A DNA stretch of 64,000 bases from Undaria pinnatifida (Eukaryota; Sar; Phaeophyceae; Laminariales; Alariaceae), in the NCBI GenBank assembly GCA_012845835.1, contig JABAKD010000029.1, positions 3,568,844-3,632,843 of the forward strand. The letters are read 5' to 3'. Positions 1-37,200 of this stretch are shown here, one piece after another. The position numbers and the translations under genes are program-made. Below the pieces are notes generated by a model. The model saw nothing but the letters and a program-made list of their open reading frames with translations, did not search any database and had not been told where the DNA came from. The stretch's first letter is position 1; each line of letters begins with the position of its first letter.

Positions 1-154
1 CGATGCTGAGTGGCGAAGGGAGTGGGACGCCGAGACGCTCTTCCTCGACGCACCGACGGGCACGGGGGTGTTTGTGCGGCCGCGGGGCGGGCGGGCGGTA
101 ATGATGGACCAGGACGTGACGCACCGCATCTCTACCCCGTCTCAGGTGACGTGA
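1..154 (+). CDS. 3' end of a probable 2OG-Fe(II) oxygenase gene (partial)
   Basis: An open frame enters from the left edge (first full codon at 2) and ends at TGA 152-154, giving about 50 residues. It reads ETLFLDAPTGTGVFV, then RGGRAVMMDQDVTHRIS. This resembles the end of the jelly-roll core of prolyl-4-hydroxylase-like 2-oxoglutarate/Fe(II) dioxygenases: a Gly-Gly/Glu-Thr-x-Phe strand, a Pro/Arg-rich Gly-Arg turn, then Asp-x-x-His-Arg with the distal iron-binding His and a following basic residue that could bind 2-oxoglutarate. The proximal HxD motif would lie outside the window. CAG|GTGACG at 143-151 could instead be a splice donor, but no further exon was found before the SET gene 309 bases downstream, so I take TGA as the stop. 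The family call rests on a short fragment. Confidence 0.5.
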   Translation, partial: DAEWRREWDAETLFLDAPTGTGVFVRPRGGRAVMMDQDVTHRISTPSQVT

Positions 155-462
155 GCGCTTGAGTATCTGCACGCCGCTCGGTCAGCAGTACTTTCTTGTT
201 TTGGTTTAATAGATTTCTCATCTCGTGAGCCGCGCCCAGCACGCGCCGATGTCAATGCCGCAACCCGATCCAGAATTCTCCTCCATAATGTGCGGTAACA
301 CTAGTCGCACGCGCGCCCCCTGCTCGTCCCCCCTTACCCCCCCTCCCGCGCGCGCGCGTCCGCACGGAACGCCCTTTACAGACCGCGGCAAGACCACGGT
401 ATAGTCTTGTGTGGAAGCTGGTGTTCTTCCCTCGGTCGCACAGCCGACATGCTCGGCAGAGC
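155..462. other. Intergenic spacer between oxygenase 3' end and SET gene
   Basis: This 308-base gap must hold the 3' UTR of the upstream gene and the promoter and 5' UTR of the SET gene. It contains CGCGCGCG-type runs near 345-358. I see no clear TATA box, polyadenylation signal or RNA gene. Confidence 0.5.
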
Positions 463-3400
463 ATGGGCACGGAATCGTCGACCACTCCTCCCGCCGCCGC
501 CGCCGCCGCCGCCGCCTCCGCCGCCGCTGCAAGCGACGGCGGCAGTGACACCGAAAGCCCATCGATCGCCCTCCCTGGATGGGGAGAATCCGTGCGGTTT
601 GGATCGACACAGGGGGCCCGCTCGCCACGCCACGAGGAGCACGACGACGACCACGACCCCCCACCACCACCACCACCACCACCGCCCGGCTCTTCGATGA
701 CGTCTCCCCCACCCGTCGACCGAAAAAACGAGCTAAACGGAGGGGATTCGTCGCGGACTGCGTCTGACGTTGGCAGCAACGGAGAGAATGCTGAAGCTCT
801 TGCGGGGTGGGTGGAAAGTGACTGTGACGGGGAAGGGGCGTCGGGGTTGCCCCCTGCGGTCGAGGATCCGCCCATGGTGGAGGTAAAGCCGGTGGGGGCC
901 AAGGGGATGGGACTGTTTGCTGCCAGGTGGGTGGGTGAGTGGGTGGGTGGGTGGGTGGATGGGTGGGTCGTTGGGTGCGTGATTGGGTAGGTGGGTGGGT
1001 GTGTAGGTGCGTCGGTGAGTGGATGGGTAAGGGTAGGTGGGTGGACGGGTAATGGGTAGGTGGGTGGGTGGGAGTGGTTGGGTGGGTGGCTGGGTAGGTG
1101 GGTGGGTGAGTGGGTGGGTGGGTGGGTGGGTGGGTAGGTGGGTGGGTGAGTGGGTGGGTAGGTGGGCGAATGGGTAAGGCGTAGGTGGTTGGATGGGAGG
1201 GGTAGATGGGTGGGTGGGTAAAGAGTAGGCGAGTGGGTGGGCGAGGAGTAGGTGAGTGGATGGGTAGGGTTTTAGGGATTGGTGCGTTTGCCGTCCGCCT
1301 TTCGTAGCGGTTGACATTGGGAGTTTTGCTGGGTCGCGGGCGAAGAATTTGGGTAGGAGGGTTCAGCGGAGGAGCTGTTGTTGTTGTTGCTGCTAACGGG
1401 GTGAGTCGATTCTCGTCTGTGTTCGCTGAGGTGATGCCGATCGAAGCAAAGCCATATCAATGAGCTCTTGTTATTTTCTCGAGCTGCTTTAAAGCGCGGT
1501 GCTCGCCTGATCGATGAAACCCCACGTGCTCTATCCCGACATTGCCGGTATGCGAGGGTATGGTCAGGGATGCGAAGTTCTATAATATTAAGGCGACAAC
1601 CATACATGACAATGAATACTACCCCCCCCCCTCCCCCCCGCGCGCGCGCCCCCCTTCTGCCTGGTCGGTGAAAACCCGACGTGCTCCGTCCCGGCATAGT
1701 AGGGATGAGAGGGTCTGTCATATGACCATGGCCATGCACAAACTGAGCACACCCCCCCCGCGCGCCCCCCCCCGCTTCCTCCCCCCTCACACTTGTTTTT
1801 TCTTGGTTCGCAGCCCCATTCCGGAGGGTGTGGTTGTTGGTTTTTACACCGGGGAAGCCTTATCAACCTCCGATCTCGACGCCAGATATCCCGACTTCGA
1901 GGGGTCGGAATACGTGATGCAGGTCGGTCCTGACCGATACCTGGACGCGCGAGATCCCGAGCAGTCGGGCATCACCAGGCGAGAGAGACGCGTTGGACAG
2001 TACGGTCGTGTTCGTATTCGGCAAGAAATCACGAAGTTAAATTGATTTACGCATTTGTTTTCGTAGTTGATCAATCATGCTCATTGTCTGTTGTTTTCGG
2101 TCGGCGTCACGTTTGAGGTGTTGTAGCTCGACAGTAGCGTTCGTAGCCCAATCAGGAAAAAAACGGCGTCGATATGGATTATGGAATTCTTTTTTTCGAG
2201 ATTGATTGGTGATTAGTTATGCTCTTGTATTTAGTTTGTTTTCGCCGCTGCAGCTCGATCAATTTTTTTGTTCTCTCCTCTCTCTGTCTTACCAGACGTA
2301 TCAACCACAAGGGCCAACCTAGACCAGGTGTGCTTCGTGGCACGAAAAATATCCGGTATGTTTGACAGCCATACAGCGAAAAGCTACCCTTTGCCTTCTC
2401 TTCTCTTTTGTTGGCTCGTCCGATACACCCACCACAGAGTCTAGCCCAAAACGATGTGCGTCGTGCCGACATGTTCGTCACTCATCGACGCAGCGCTAGC
2501 TTTTTTGTTCTCTGTTCACCGTTTTTTGTATCGTGAACAATTGTCAACCACAAAGAGCCAAAAACAAAAACAAAACTTCGTCACGCCGCCGTGTTACATT
2601 GGTCATCTACGAAACGCTAACTTTTGACCTGCTTATCGCTCGTGTCTCGTCAGATATATCAACCACAGCGGGCAACCCAACCTTGTTGTTGAGTTGCGCC
2701 GGGACGCTCCATCCACAGCGAGCGACGGGCGAGAGGGGGGGAGGGGTGGGGATGGTATTGCGCTGACGACGCTCCGGCCAGTAGCGAAGGGGGAGGAGTT
2801 GACCTTCGATTACGGTGAAGAGTGAGTGGACATTTGGTGTATTATTGTACTACTATTGCTGCGAGAAGAAAAATGTCACCAAGACCTACGCCAAAACTGA
2901 TAGGTTTGTGATTCGGCAGGATTTCACGCCTATGAATTGTAACTGATCGCGTGGCGGCGAAACCGACTAGCTGACGTGTTTGTAGTCGACGGGCCGGCTG
3001 GCGAACTGACCTTCGACTACGGCGAAGGGTAAGCCGTAGATGTTCTTGTGCTTTACTGCTGGGAGTTTGCCTCCGTGGCGTTGTTGAGCTAGAGTCAGTG
3101 ATGGCGCGCCACGGTGTAGGGCTAGCGGTTTGTTGATCACTTTCTTTTCAGATTGACGCGGAGCTCTTCCACTGAGAGGACCTACAACGTAATATCGCGT
3201 AAACGCCATTTTTGTGTTGTACCTGTGTACCTGGTACTAATTATTGGTATTCCACGGGGTGTGTTCGTCGACCTGCACTGTTCATAATTTATTATTAAAC
3301 TCAGTTTTTTTGGGCGTCGGGTGTAGAGCTCCTCAAGTCTCGGGGAAAATAATCGGGGCACCCCTACCCGTACCGGTGCATGCGTCGTCTGTGAATTACG

Positions 3401-3866
3401 ACGCATTCGCTCGTCGTGGAGGAGATTGTTTGTGTTCAGTATTTAGCACCGCAGTCCCCGGCATGGGATTGGCACACTTGGAGTTAGACTACGTAGGGAA
3501 AAATAGTTTCAGGAGTTGAAAACTGGGGTAATTATAGTACCGGGCACCTGTTGTACAAGCAATTTTCCGTTTTTGATATATAAACCCGTCGTGGGTTTCA
3601 CTGGTTTCGCCGGTCTTTTGGGGAAGCTCGTGTTAGCCATAAAAGACCTGCCGTACACAGCAACCTGCCCGGCGGGGGAGCGTATGCTTAGGAAAACCCA
3701 CGTGTGATTCATCGGCGACCCCCACTGCCTCCTTGCTGCCCGTGCTTGCCTCTTCACGCACAGATACTTTGACGGCGAAGACGAGGCTAGCGTGATCGAA
3801 GACGGAGAAGAGATGAAAGACTTGCTAGGCGGGATAGATTGGGGCTCCAACACCTTATCGGCCTGA
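463..3866 (+). CDS. SET-domain protein lysine methyltransferase, four exons
   Basis: Exons 463-926, 1814-1978, 2654-2821 and 3764-3866 join in phase to 299 residues. The first 110 or so residues are low complexity (poly-Ala, Ser, Asp/Glu, poly-Pro). The SET domain follows: GAKGMGLFAA, PIPEGVVVGFYTGEAL, then RYINHSGQPNLVVE (the RxINHxxxPN S-adenosylmethionine and catalytic signature) and GEELTFDYGEE (the GEExxxDY signature with the catalytic Tyr). An acidic tail ends GGIDWGSNTLSA. No post-SET cysteines are visible, so the histone class cannot be assigned and a non-histone substrate is possible. I chose ATG 463, since the upstream in-frame start at 409 is GTG. Intron 2 appears to use a GC donor (AG|GCGAGA). 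Introns 2 and 3 hold decoy copies of exon 3 edges. The gene is convergent with the alanyl-tRNA synthetase gene. Confidence 0.8.
925..1265. repeat. TGGG/TGGGTGGG-rich minisatellite in SET intron 1
   Basis: The intron begins inside its own donor (AG|GTGGGTGAGTGGG) with about 340 bases of degenerate GGTGGGTGGGTG repeat. The G-runs could form quadruplexes in DNA or in the pre-mRNA. Open frames here (Pro-Thr-His on the minus strand) are repeat translations. Confidence 0.85.
1505..1760 (+). repeat. Two poly-C-tailed SINE-like (S1) copies in SET intron 1
   Basis: A diverged copy lies at about 1505-1630 and a better one at 1657-1760. The second carries CGGTGAAAACCCGACGTGCT, then a GTCCCGGCATAGTAGGGATG block, a GGCCATGCACAAACTGAG block and a C-run. 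The same series recurs at many other sites in this window. Confidence 0.75.
2281..2570 (+). repeat. Three degenerate copies of the 5' edge of SET exon 3
   Basis: The real exon 3 start (TCAG|ATATATCAACCACAGC at 2650) is preceded in the intron by three diverged copies of intron end plus exon start. Their CAACCACA-like cores are at 2302, about 2429 and 2545, against 2660 in the real exon, a spacing of roughly 115-127 bases. The copy at 2302 keeps an AG acceptor and reads R-I-N-H-K-G-Q-P before a stop; the others are more decayed. Confidence 0.75.
2986..3062 (+). repeat. Degenerate copy of the 3' edge of SET exon 3
   Basis: GAACTGACCTTCGACTACGG followed by CGAAGG|GTAAGC repeats the real exon end at 2797-2827 (GAGTTGACCTTCGATTACGG, GTGAGT donor), offset about 207 bases. 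It keeps a plausible acceptor (TTTGTAG) and donor, so it could be used as a cryptic exon. Confidence 0.7.
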
Positions 3867-4708
3867 GAACATGGTAGACTAATAGCTGAAACACATGTAG
3901 GGAAAGGAAGCAGTAGATAAAACAAGATGTGGGGAAAGGAAATGGGGAAATGGTTGGCAGAAGATACCGCTGGTTTATGGAGGGGTTATTCGACTTCATA
4001 GATACTACCTGGTACTGCTTTATGGAAGGATATAGTCTACTAGTAGCCGCGTGCGGTTAACCACATCAAACCTTATTTTTACTCTAATTCCAAGGGTTTT
4101 GTCGTTGAAAAACGTGGGCGCAGTTTTAATAAGCGGTTAAGACATGTGACAAAATGTTGAGGAGATTAATCGTAAGAGACCGAAACAAACACACAGACAA
4201 ATGGAGAACGATCTCTGCCCCTTTCCATCCGCGCGCCCCTGCTGAATCGACACGCTCGCGGATGCAAATGTGCTTTTATTAGGAAACCAGTACGCCGACC
4301 ACTATACTGCCATCAATCATCACCGTCAACCTCGCCAAGTTTTGCAAAAAAAACTAGATCGCAGCATAGTTCCCACGGAGCGACCACACGCAACGCCCCC
4401 CCTGCGGTAAGTCCAGTGCGGTGACAAGGCTTGAAGGGGGCCTTGCTGCGCCCAAAAATACTAATCTACTCTGGACGTATTTCATCCGCAAGGCTTTACA
4501 CCCCCCACTTATATTAATTTTAACTTAACGGGCGTAAGAGCTTCCCCTCTCGGTTGGTCGCCGCTTTTGGTGACGTGCATGCATATTCCCGTGGATGCTT
4601 TTGGCCAAAACGTTGTTCCTGGCTGGCGGTGCCTCCTTATCTGGGGAACGCCCCAATAACGTTGGGAAACCCTTATTTTTGTATGTTGTATGATGTTATT
4701 TGACATAC

Positions 4709-5008
4709 GGAGGCATGCTACGATAGGGGTGCATGGAGGCGTGCTACGATAGGGGTGCATGGAGGCGTGCTACGATGGGGGTGCACCACTTTTTTTCTGA
4801 GGTTCTTCGATTTGGCCTCTCCTAAAAACTGATTGGGAGAAAACGAAAACTGCTACCATGCCGGATGAAAACATCCCATGACCTAGGTACACGACGAGAA
4901 TCACGCACAACAAAAAATTTGGCCCATGTCTGACGATTGTGGGTTAAGGAGCCCCATAATTCAGAAACGTTTCATACGAAATGTGATTCTTACCTCTATC
5001 GTAGCACG
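4709..5008. mobile_element. MITE family A, copy 1, with tripled left end
   Basis: The body runs from GTGCTACGATGGGG (4768) to CCTCTATCGTAGCACG (about 5006), so the ends are inverted repeats. The internal marker GGGTTAAGGAGCCCC is present. The left terminus is repeated three times just outside the element (GGCGTGCTACGATAGGGGTG at about 28-base intervals). There is no coding capacity. Confidence 0.75.
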
Positions 5009-5136
5009 CGTCTATGGTACAGCAGTAGTAGGGGCTTCTCTATCGGGTCGTGGGCTTACAGCTTTTTCTTAAGCCCCTGCAAGTTTTTTGGGGCGGACGC
5101 TGTGCCACGGTGGAGAGGTTATCTCACCTCTGGCGC

Positions 5137-5382
5137 GTGCTACGATAGAGACGCGCACCACTTTTTTTCTGAGGTCCCTCGGGCCTGGAGGAGCTTAAGA
5201 CCTCTCCCGAAAACTGATCTGAAGAGGAAATAAAACTGCCCTTAACAGATGAATCGTCCCATGGCCTAGGTGTACAACGAAAATAACGCTAAAATATGGA
5301 CGAAATTCTGACGATTTTGGGTTAAGGAGCCCCGTCATTCAAAAAACGTTTCACACCGAAAGTGCTACCTCTATCGTAGAAC
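5137..5382. mobile_element. MITE family A, copy 2
   Basis: This 246-base element starts GTGCTACGATAGAG and ends CTCTATCGTAGAAC, near-perfect 14-base terminal inverted repeats. Internal blocks shared with the other copies are CATGGCCTAGG, GATTTTGGGTTAAGGAGCCC and AAAACGTTTCA. It is a non-autonomous DNA transposon remnant; the superfamily is not resolved. Confidence 0.8.
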
Positions 5383-5874
5383 GAGTTCTCTTATTTTCTA
5401 GCGCTCCCGCACTTTAAGTAGATCCATATACTTCACTCGAACACTCGAGATTTTGTACAATAGCATGGCAGTATTACGGGCTGGTTCACGTTAAAAACCC
5501 CAAAATGTACTCCCCGGCGAATGTCCACGCCGTTTTTTCGATTCAGATACCGTGAAATTTTGCACACGCGTCTTTTATGTGCCCTTGCAAAGACCTCACA
5601 CGATTTTTTTTTTTTTTTGCCTGATTGTTTGTCAGTTGAGACTTTTCGGAAATATGTACCACCTTAGCCCCAACTTTTTTCGGCGAAAAAAAAAAAAAGA
5701 AAACCCCCTGGCGGGTCAGGGCATGTAGAACACGTGTGCAACATTTCAGGGTCTTTCAAAAACGGCGTGGACAGTTGGACTTTTGTGCGTACAAGCGAGG
5801 AAGATACGTTATTTCCTTCATATGACTTGGTTTTAGTGTAGGATCCAGTTTTTTCACTAAACACAGGCAGGTCA

Positions 5875-6143
5875 GATCTTAAGGAGCCCTGTCGTTCAGA
5901 AAACAAAACAGCTGAAAAGTGCTACCACTTCTATATCGTAGCATATGCGTCAACTCTCCCACGAAAAAACTGATTTGGGGGAAAACTGAAAGTGCCCAAA
6001 CGATGAACAATCCCGTGGCCTATTAATAGGCATGCAATTGAAATTGTTGCAAAAAAAAAAAATTACGAGGATTTCAGGATTAATAAGGAGCCCCGCCACT
6101 CTGAAAACGTTTCAGACAAAAATGCTACCTGATATCGTAGCAC
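5875..6143. mobile_element. MITE family A, two abutting partial copies
   Basis: 5875-5944 is a right-end fragment (TTAAGGAGCCCTGTCGTTCA to ATCGTAGCAT). 5945-6143 is a further body and right end (CCGTGGCCTATTAATAGG, AAAACGTTTCAGAC, ATATCGTAGCAC). They are joined without an intact left end, which suggests insertion or recombination within the family. Confidence 0.65.
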
Positions 6144-7399
6144 TTATCTTTGGATCTACAGTAGATCATCCTATGATATCCGTCCGACGTGGCGAAGACA
6201 GGGAAACAAGGCGGCGCGCGACGCGCGAGTCGTAGTGTTGAAAACCGCCGGCGTGCTTCAAAGTAGCGCGGTGTTGCCCGGTGCCTCCGGACTACGGACT
6301 CAGCCTCCCAAAGCCGGCCGCAAGAAAGGAATCACAGGAATATAGGGGGAGAGCCCCCTGGGTGGCGGTTTTCTCCACGTCTTCGAGTGGGGGCTTTGTG
6401 CGAGGGAAGGGAGGGGGGGGGGGTACTCATTTCATGAGGAGCGGGGGATGGCATTATCCCGGCGCCCCCCGAAAAGGGATTGTGTTGCCGACGAAGAAAG
6501 CGTGCTCACACGTCCACAATCATCGCGGGTTTCGAACAGCAGAGCTAGGCAGGGGTTGCGGTCGAGGAAAGCTTCCATAGTGTGTGGAATGAAGAAAGAG
6601 GATGCAAGGCGAGGCAGTCGATGTTTTAACCTTATCCATAATGTTTCTTCAACCTTTTGTAGTGGTAGTAATCCTGTAGTTGTTCTCACACTATCCGTAG
6701 CCACAAGACGGGATAATAACCCAAAAGCGTATAGACAAGCATAGGCCGGAACATCGCTACCTCCTCCGTTCGTCTTTTTCGGAAGACCCTAACTGAAAAC
6801 GCCTCCTTTTGTTTTGCTCGCTTTGGGGAAACCTCATCCCGAAACGTTCGCGCTCGTACGCATCTACCAATTGCTGCTTTTGATGTCAATCGTTTCCAGT
6901 ACAGAGATGCTCCATAGTCAGCGAACTCTACTGCCATAGTATCGGTTTACGTCGACGATTCGTAGCACCCTTGCGGGAGCAGTATCATGCACGACCGCTC
7001 ATCGTAGACACCCATCAACCATGTGCACATTACCTGCAAAAATTGAGTGCTCGGACATGGTATTTATATTTTGATTTAGCTTACAACCCACGTACTGGAC
7101 GCAAAACATTCAACACAAATTTGTGATTTTGATGAATCCATCACGTGTACTTCCAGCTCAACTCCAAGTTTTTGTTGAAGAAAAAATAACAGCGTTTTTC
7201 TTGCGCTCGTAGAATGACTATGAACTCACGTTTTGATAATCTACCGTACAAAAAAACAACCCGCACGGGCCCTTGGCATGCTGAATTGTTTCACAAGAAA
7301 GGACAGAGCGGGTTCACGTCATCACCGGGAAAAAAACAAAATAACGCAAAGAAAAACGACGCAAAAACGAACCAAACCAAAGCAAAGCAAAGCAGAAGA

Positions 7400-34039
<26,640 letters not shown>

Positions 34040-34290
34040 GCCTTCCGAGACAACTGCAGGTGCTGCCTGCACACACGACCACGCTGCACGCTGCTGCTCA
34101 CATCATCAGAGCGCAACAGCATCCAGCATGCCAGCATGTGAGCATGACAATAACGCTAATGCGGCGCATTGGAACACCCTTTGCCGCATATCAACATCAA
34201 TATGGACAACTCAAATCTGGACATTGTACACACACATGCACGGTGCGCGTAGGTGCTCTCTAATGCCAGCTCGTAGAGGCGTGAGTGACC
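34040..34290. promoter_or_regulatory. Divergent promoter region, AlaRS / methyltransferase
   Basis: Only 251 bases separate the two divergent start codons, so both 5' UTRs and core promoters must overlap here or extend into the genes. No TATA box stands out. The stretch carries short CATGC/GCATG and CAGCATGCCAGCATG motifs near 34119-34140. Confidence 0.55.
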
Positions 34291-37200
34291 ATGCGTCTAT
34301 CGTGGGTTCTAGCCAGTGTTGGCGGGGGTGGTCCGTACCCTGGATTTCTGTGTATGTCGGGAACTGGTGAAGTTCGCTGCCGGCCTTTCTCGCATGTTTC
34401 CTTGACGAGGCCATCTCATCATGCTCATCAGCTGCACAGCGTCCATTTCCGCCACTACCACGTCGGCACCTCGAGGAAGGGTTGGCGAGCGAGGGTAAAA
34501 CCCTGCAGCCACCCCCATCGCGCGCTAATATCGCTATCCTCGAGAGCTGACAGCTGGGAGGGAGTTGAGGAGGCGGAGGAAGAGGAAGGATCGGAAGAGG
34601 AGGACGAGGGCGCGGCACGAGTGGCAGAAGGCTACCGCCAGCATATTCATTCTGCCGCATTTCCGAAACGTCAACGTGACCGCCGCCCCAATGACAACGC
34701 CAACGCCAACGTCAACACCAACACCAACACCAATGCCAACGCCAACGCCAACGCCAGCGCCAACAGCAGAGCCACCACAAAACTTAGCAGCGGCAAAGAC
34801 AAACCCAACACCAACGAAAGCGGCGGATCCCCCGCCACGGCCGGAGGCGCAGAGAGACTGTTCGCGGTGGCAAGGTCCCTTCATCTCCGTCGCCATCGCT
34901 CCCCGCTAGCCCGCGAAACGGCCCTACGACTGTTCCGCGAGTCCATGCTCCTCAGGCCAGGCTGGAAAGAGACGGACTCCAAGTTCGCCGTAGAGTCGGG
35001 TATTGACGAAGTTTTTGCTGCCTTTGCTTTCTCGCGGCTAGAAGAGGGATTCCAAGAAGACGAGAGCTACCATGGTGTTGGCATGAGTGGCGGAAAAAAC
35101 GGAAGCTGGGAGATGACGGGGAGAGCGAGAGGACAAGATACGGACGGCGACGCAATCGGCGACAACATCGGCGACACCGTCAGACACGCCGTCAATAACA
35201 CCGTCAGCGACGCCTTCAGTGACGTCGTCGGTGACGTGGTAGGCGACGCGGTGGCGTGTCTCCGCAATACCCTCGCGCGCGTCGGCTACACGGCCTTTCG
35301 GGTACAGGAAAGGTTCGGCCCCGCTGTCGGCGCGATGGGGGCACAGCGGTTGCCCGGGCCGTACTATCTACGCAAGAACCTCGACCATTCACACGTGAGT
35401 GCGGGGAGGGGGTCGATCGATCGGTAGGCGACTCTCGCAACTTTCCTGTTGTTGAAGTCTGTAGCGTTAACGTAAGAGTTCGTGTATTATAGGGTTCCCC
35501 CCTCATTTTTCGGAGAACCGTACGTCTCTGCAAAGGATCCGCTCCACGGGCGGCTCAGGCCGCCCGCTACGCTCGTGCGAGGAAGAATACTGGTAAAATG
35601 TGAAGGCGGCAGAAGTAAGAGGCCCATAATTTGGTCAAACAGCGATTTTAATGCCAAGATGTACTTGTGCAGAGCCGATTGCCCTGTGCTGGGCTGTGTG
35701 CTTGCTGGCGATGTCTCGTTCTGATCGGCAGTACGGGTGTAATTTGCGAAAAAGAAACGTGAAGACGACCGAGAGAGGACAATCAATGAAGAAAGCAAAA
35801 ATACCTGAAGAATACGAGTACACAGCAGTACACACGTACGTGCCGGTACATATGTGAGGTTTTGAGGGCTGAGTGCGCGGTGCTGTGATATTCTGTCTTT
35901 GTGATGCATGCTCGACGGCAACATGCTACTGCCGTAGCTTTAACAGGTGCGGGTGGGTGTTATTATTGTGAAATATGCAGAATAAACAGGTGCAAAATAG
36001 CATGCGCTTGTAGTCCATGAACAACGTGTCATTTTATATAATACGTGCAAAATAAACGTACACGTACGTATTTGGACAAACTTTTTGCACTTGATTTTGT
36101 GCATCGGCACTTTTACATTGGTTGTACTGTGGGAACGGGTGTGTTGCTAAATGTTTGCTCAATTTTATTCTGACTCGAGCTTTGAAGATCTAATGTTTTA
36201 CTTGTTTTCGACTTTTCAAAAAGCACTCTTGGTTTTAGGGTGGAAACATATCTTGGAATTACTTTGGGGATATTTATCTTGAAGCAGTGCTAGAGATTTT
36301 GTTTTAAACTAGTGTTGGGGCGACCACGAGGAACACGAAGAAGGCGAAGAAAGGAAGATACGCAAAGAAAGCAGCCGGGAAGGTTCCCCGAGAGGAGGGT
36401 TTAAACAGACGTGTTCCGAGTCGGAGCGTTGAGAGCGAGGGAGGCAGGGAGTTATAATCAAGTGGTTCCCAGACGAATGACTTGCCGAGAGATATTTGTA
36501 AGTGTACCATCAATGATACGACTGGCGAGACGTCATTGTTATGAAAAAAGGAAACCGTCAAACGGTTCAGCAAGTTTGTGGGGAAATCCGCATCTGCTGG
36601 GCTATGTACTAAGGCACCGAAGCATTCGGTATGTATTATTTTCCTGGGTTGACCAGAGACCAGAAACTGCAACAACGTGCCGAAGTTCACAGGGCGATGC
36701 GACGATGTAACGATACTGCTGAGAAACGGCTGTTTGTGGTAGACTCATGGGAGGCCATGTAACAAGATCGGTACACCCATTTTTTTGCGGAAGCTGAAAA
36801 CAATGGTACGTCTGCAAAAAAACGAACTGCGTTTCAAAACGCGGCGTGATTGCGATTCGTAATTTCTTCTGCGAGACGTTAAGTTGTTTGTAGAAGTAGT
36901 CACAGGGGGAATCCTGTCATTATTTGCCAAGGGAAATAAAAGCATCTCACGACATCAGTCGGACCGCTGTATTACCTCTGCCTGAAGACTCTTCTGCTTG
37001 CGATGAGTGTCCATTGCCGATATGCCCTCTTGTTACGGCTCGTATGTGGTTAGACTGGCGGGTTGCCCAGAACTCCCCTCACCCCCGTCACCCCTCCGCT
37101 TGCCTCACCCTTGACTACACACGCTGTCCTTAGGCTGCAACCGTTGCTTCCCTTGGGCGACCCAGAGATGCTCTGGACATCGCCATCCGCCTCTTCCTGC

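Larger units (their letters stand above)
3867..7399. other. Convergent intergenic region rich in MITEs
   Basis: This spacer lies between the stop codons of the SET gene and the alanyl-tRNA synthetase gene and must hold both 3' UTRs. I found no convincing third gene. It is AT-richer than the genes and contains several copies or fragments of the GTGCTACGATAGAG-terminated MITE between 4700 and 6150, and a 26-28 base motif repeated three times at 4709-4790. The stretch 6150-7399 shows nothing recognisable beyond a short G-run at 6411-6422. Confidence 0.6.

Noticed and set aside
252..902. 216-residue antisense frame opposite SET exon 1
   Set aside because: Gly/Ala/Ser-rich shadow of the low-complexity SET N-terminus, no independent support.
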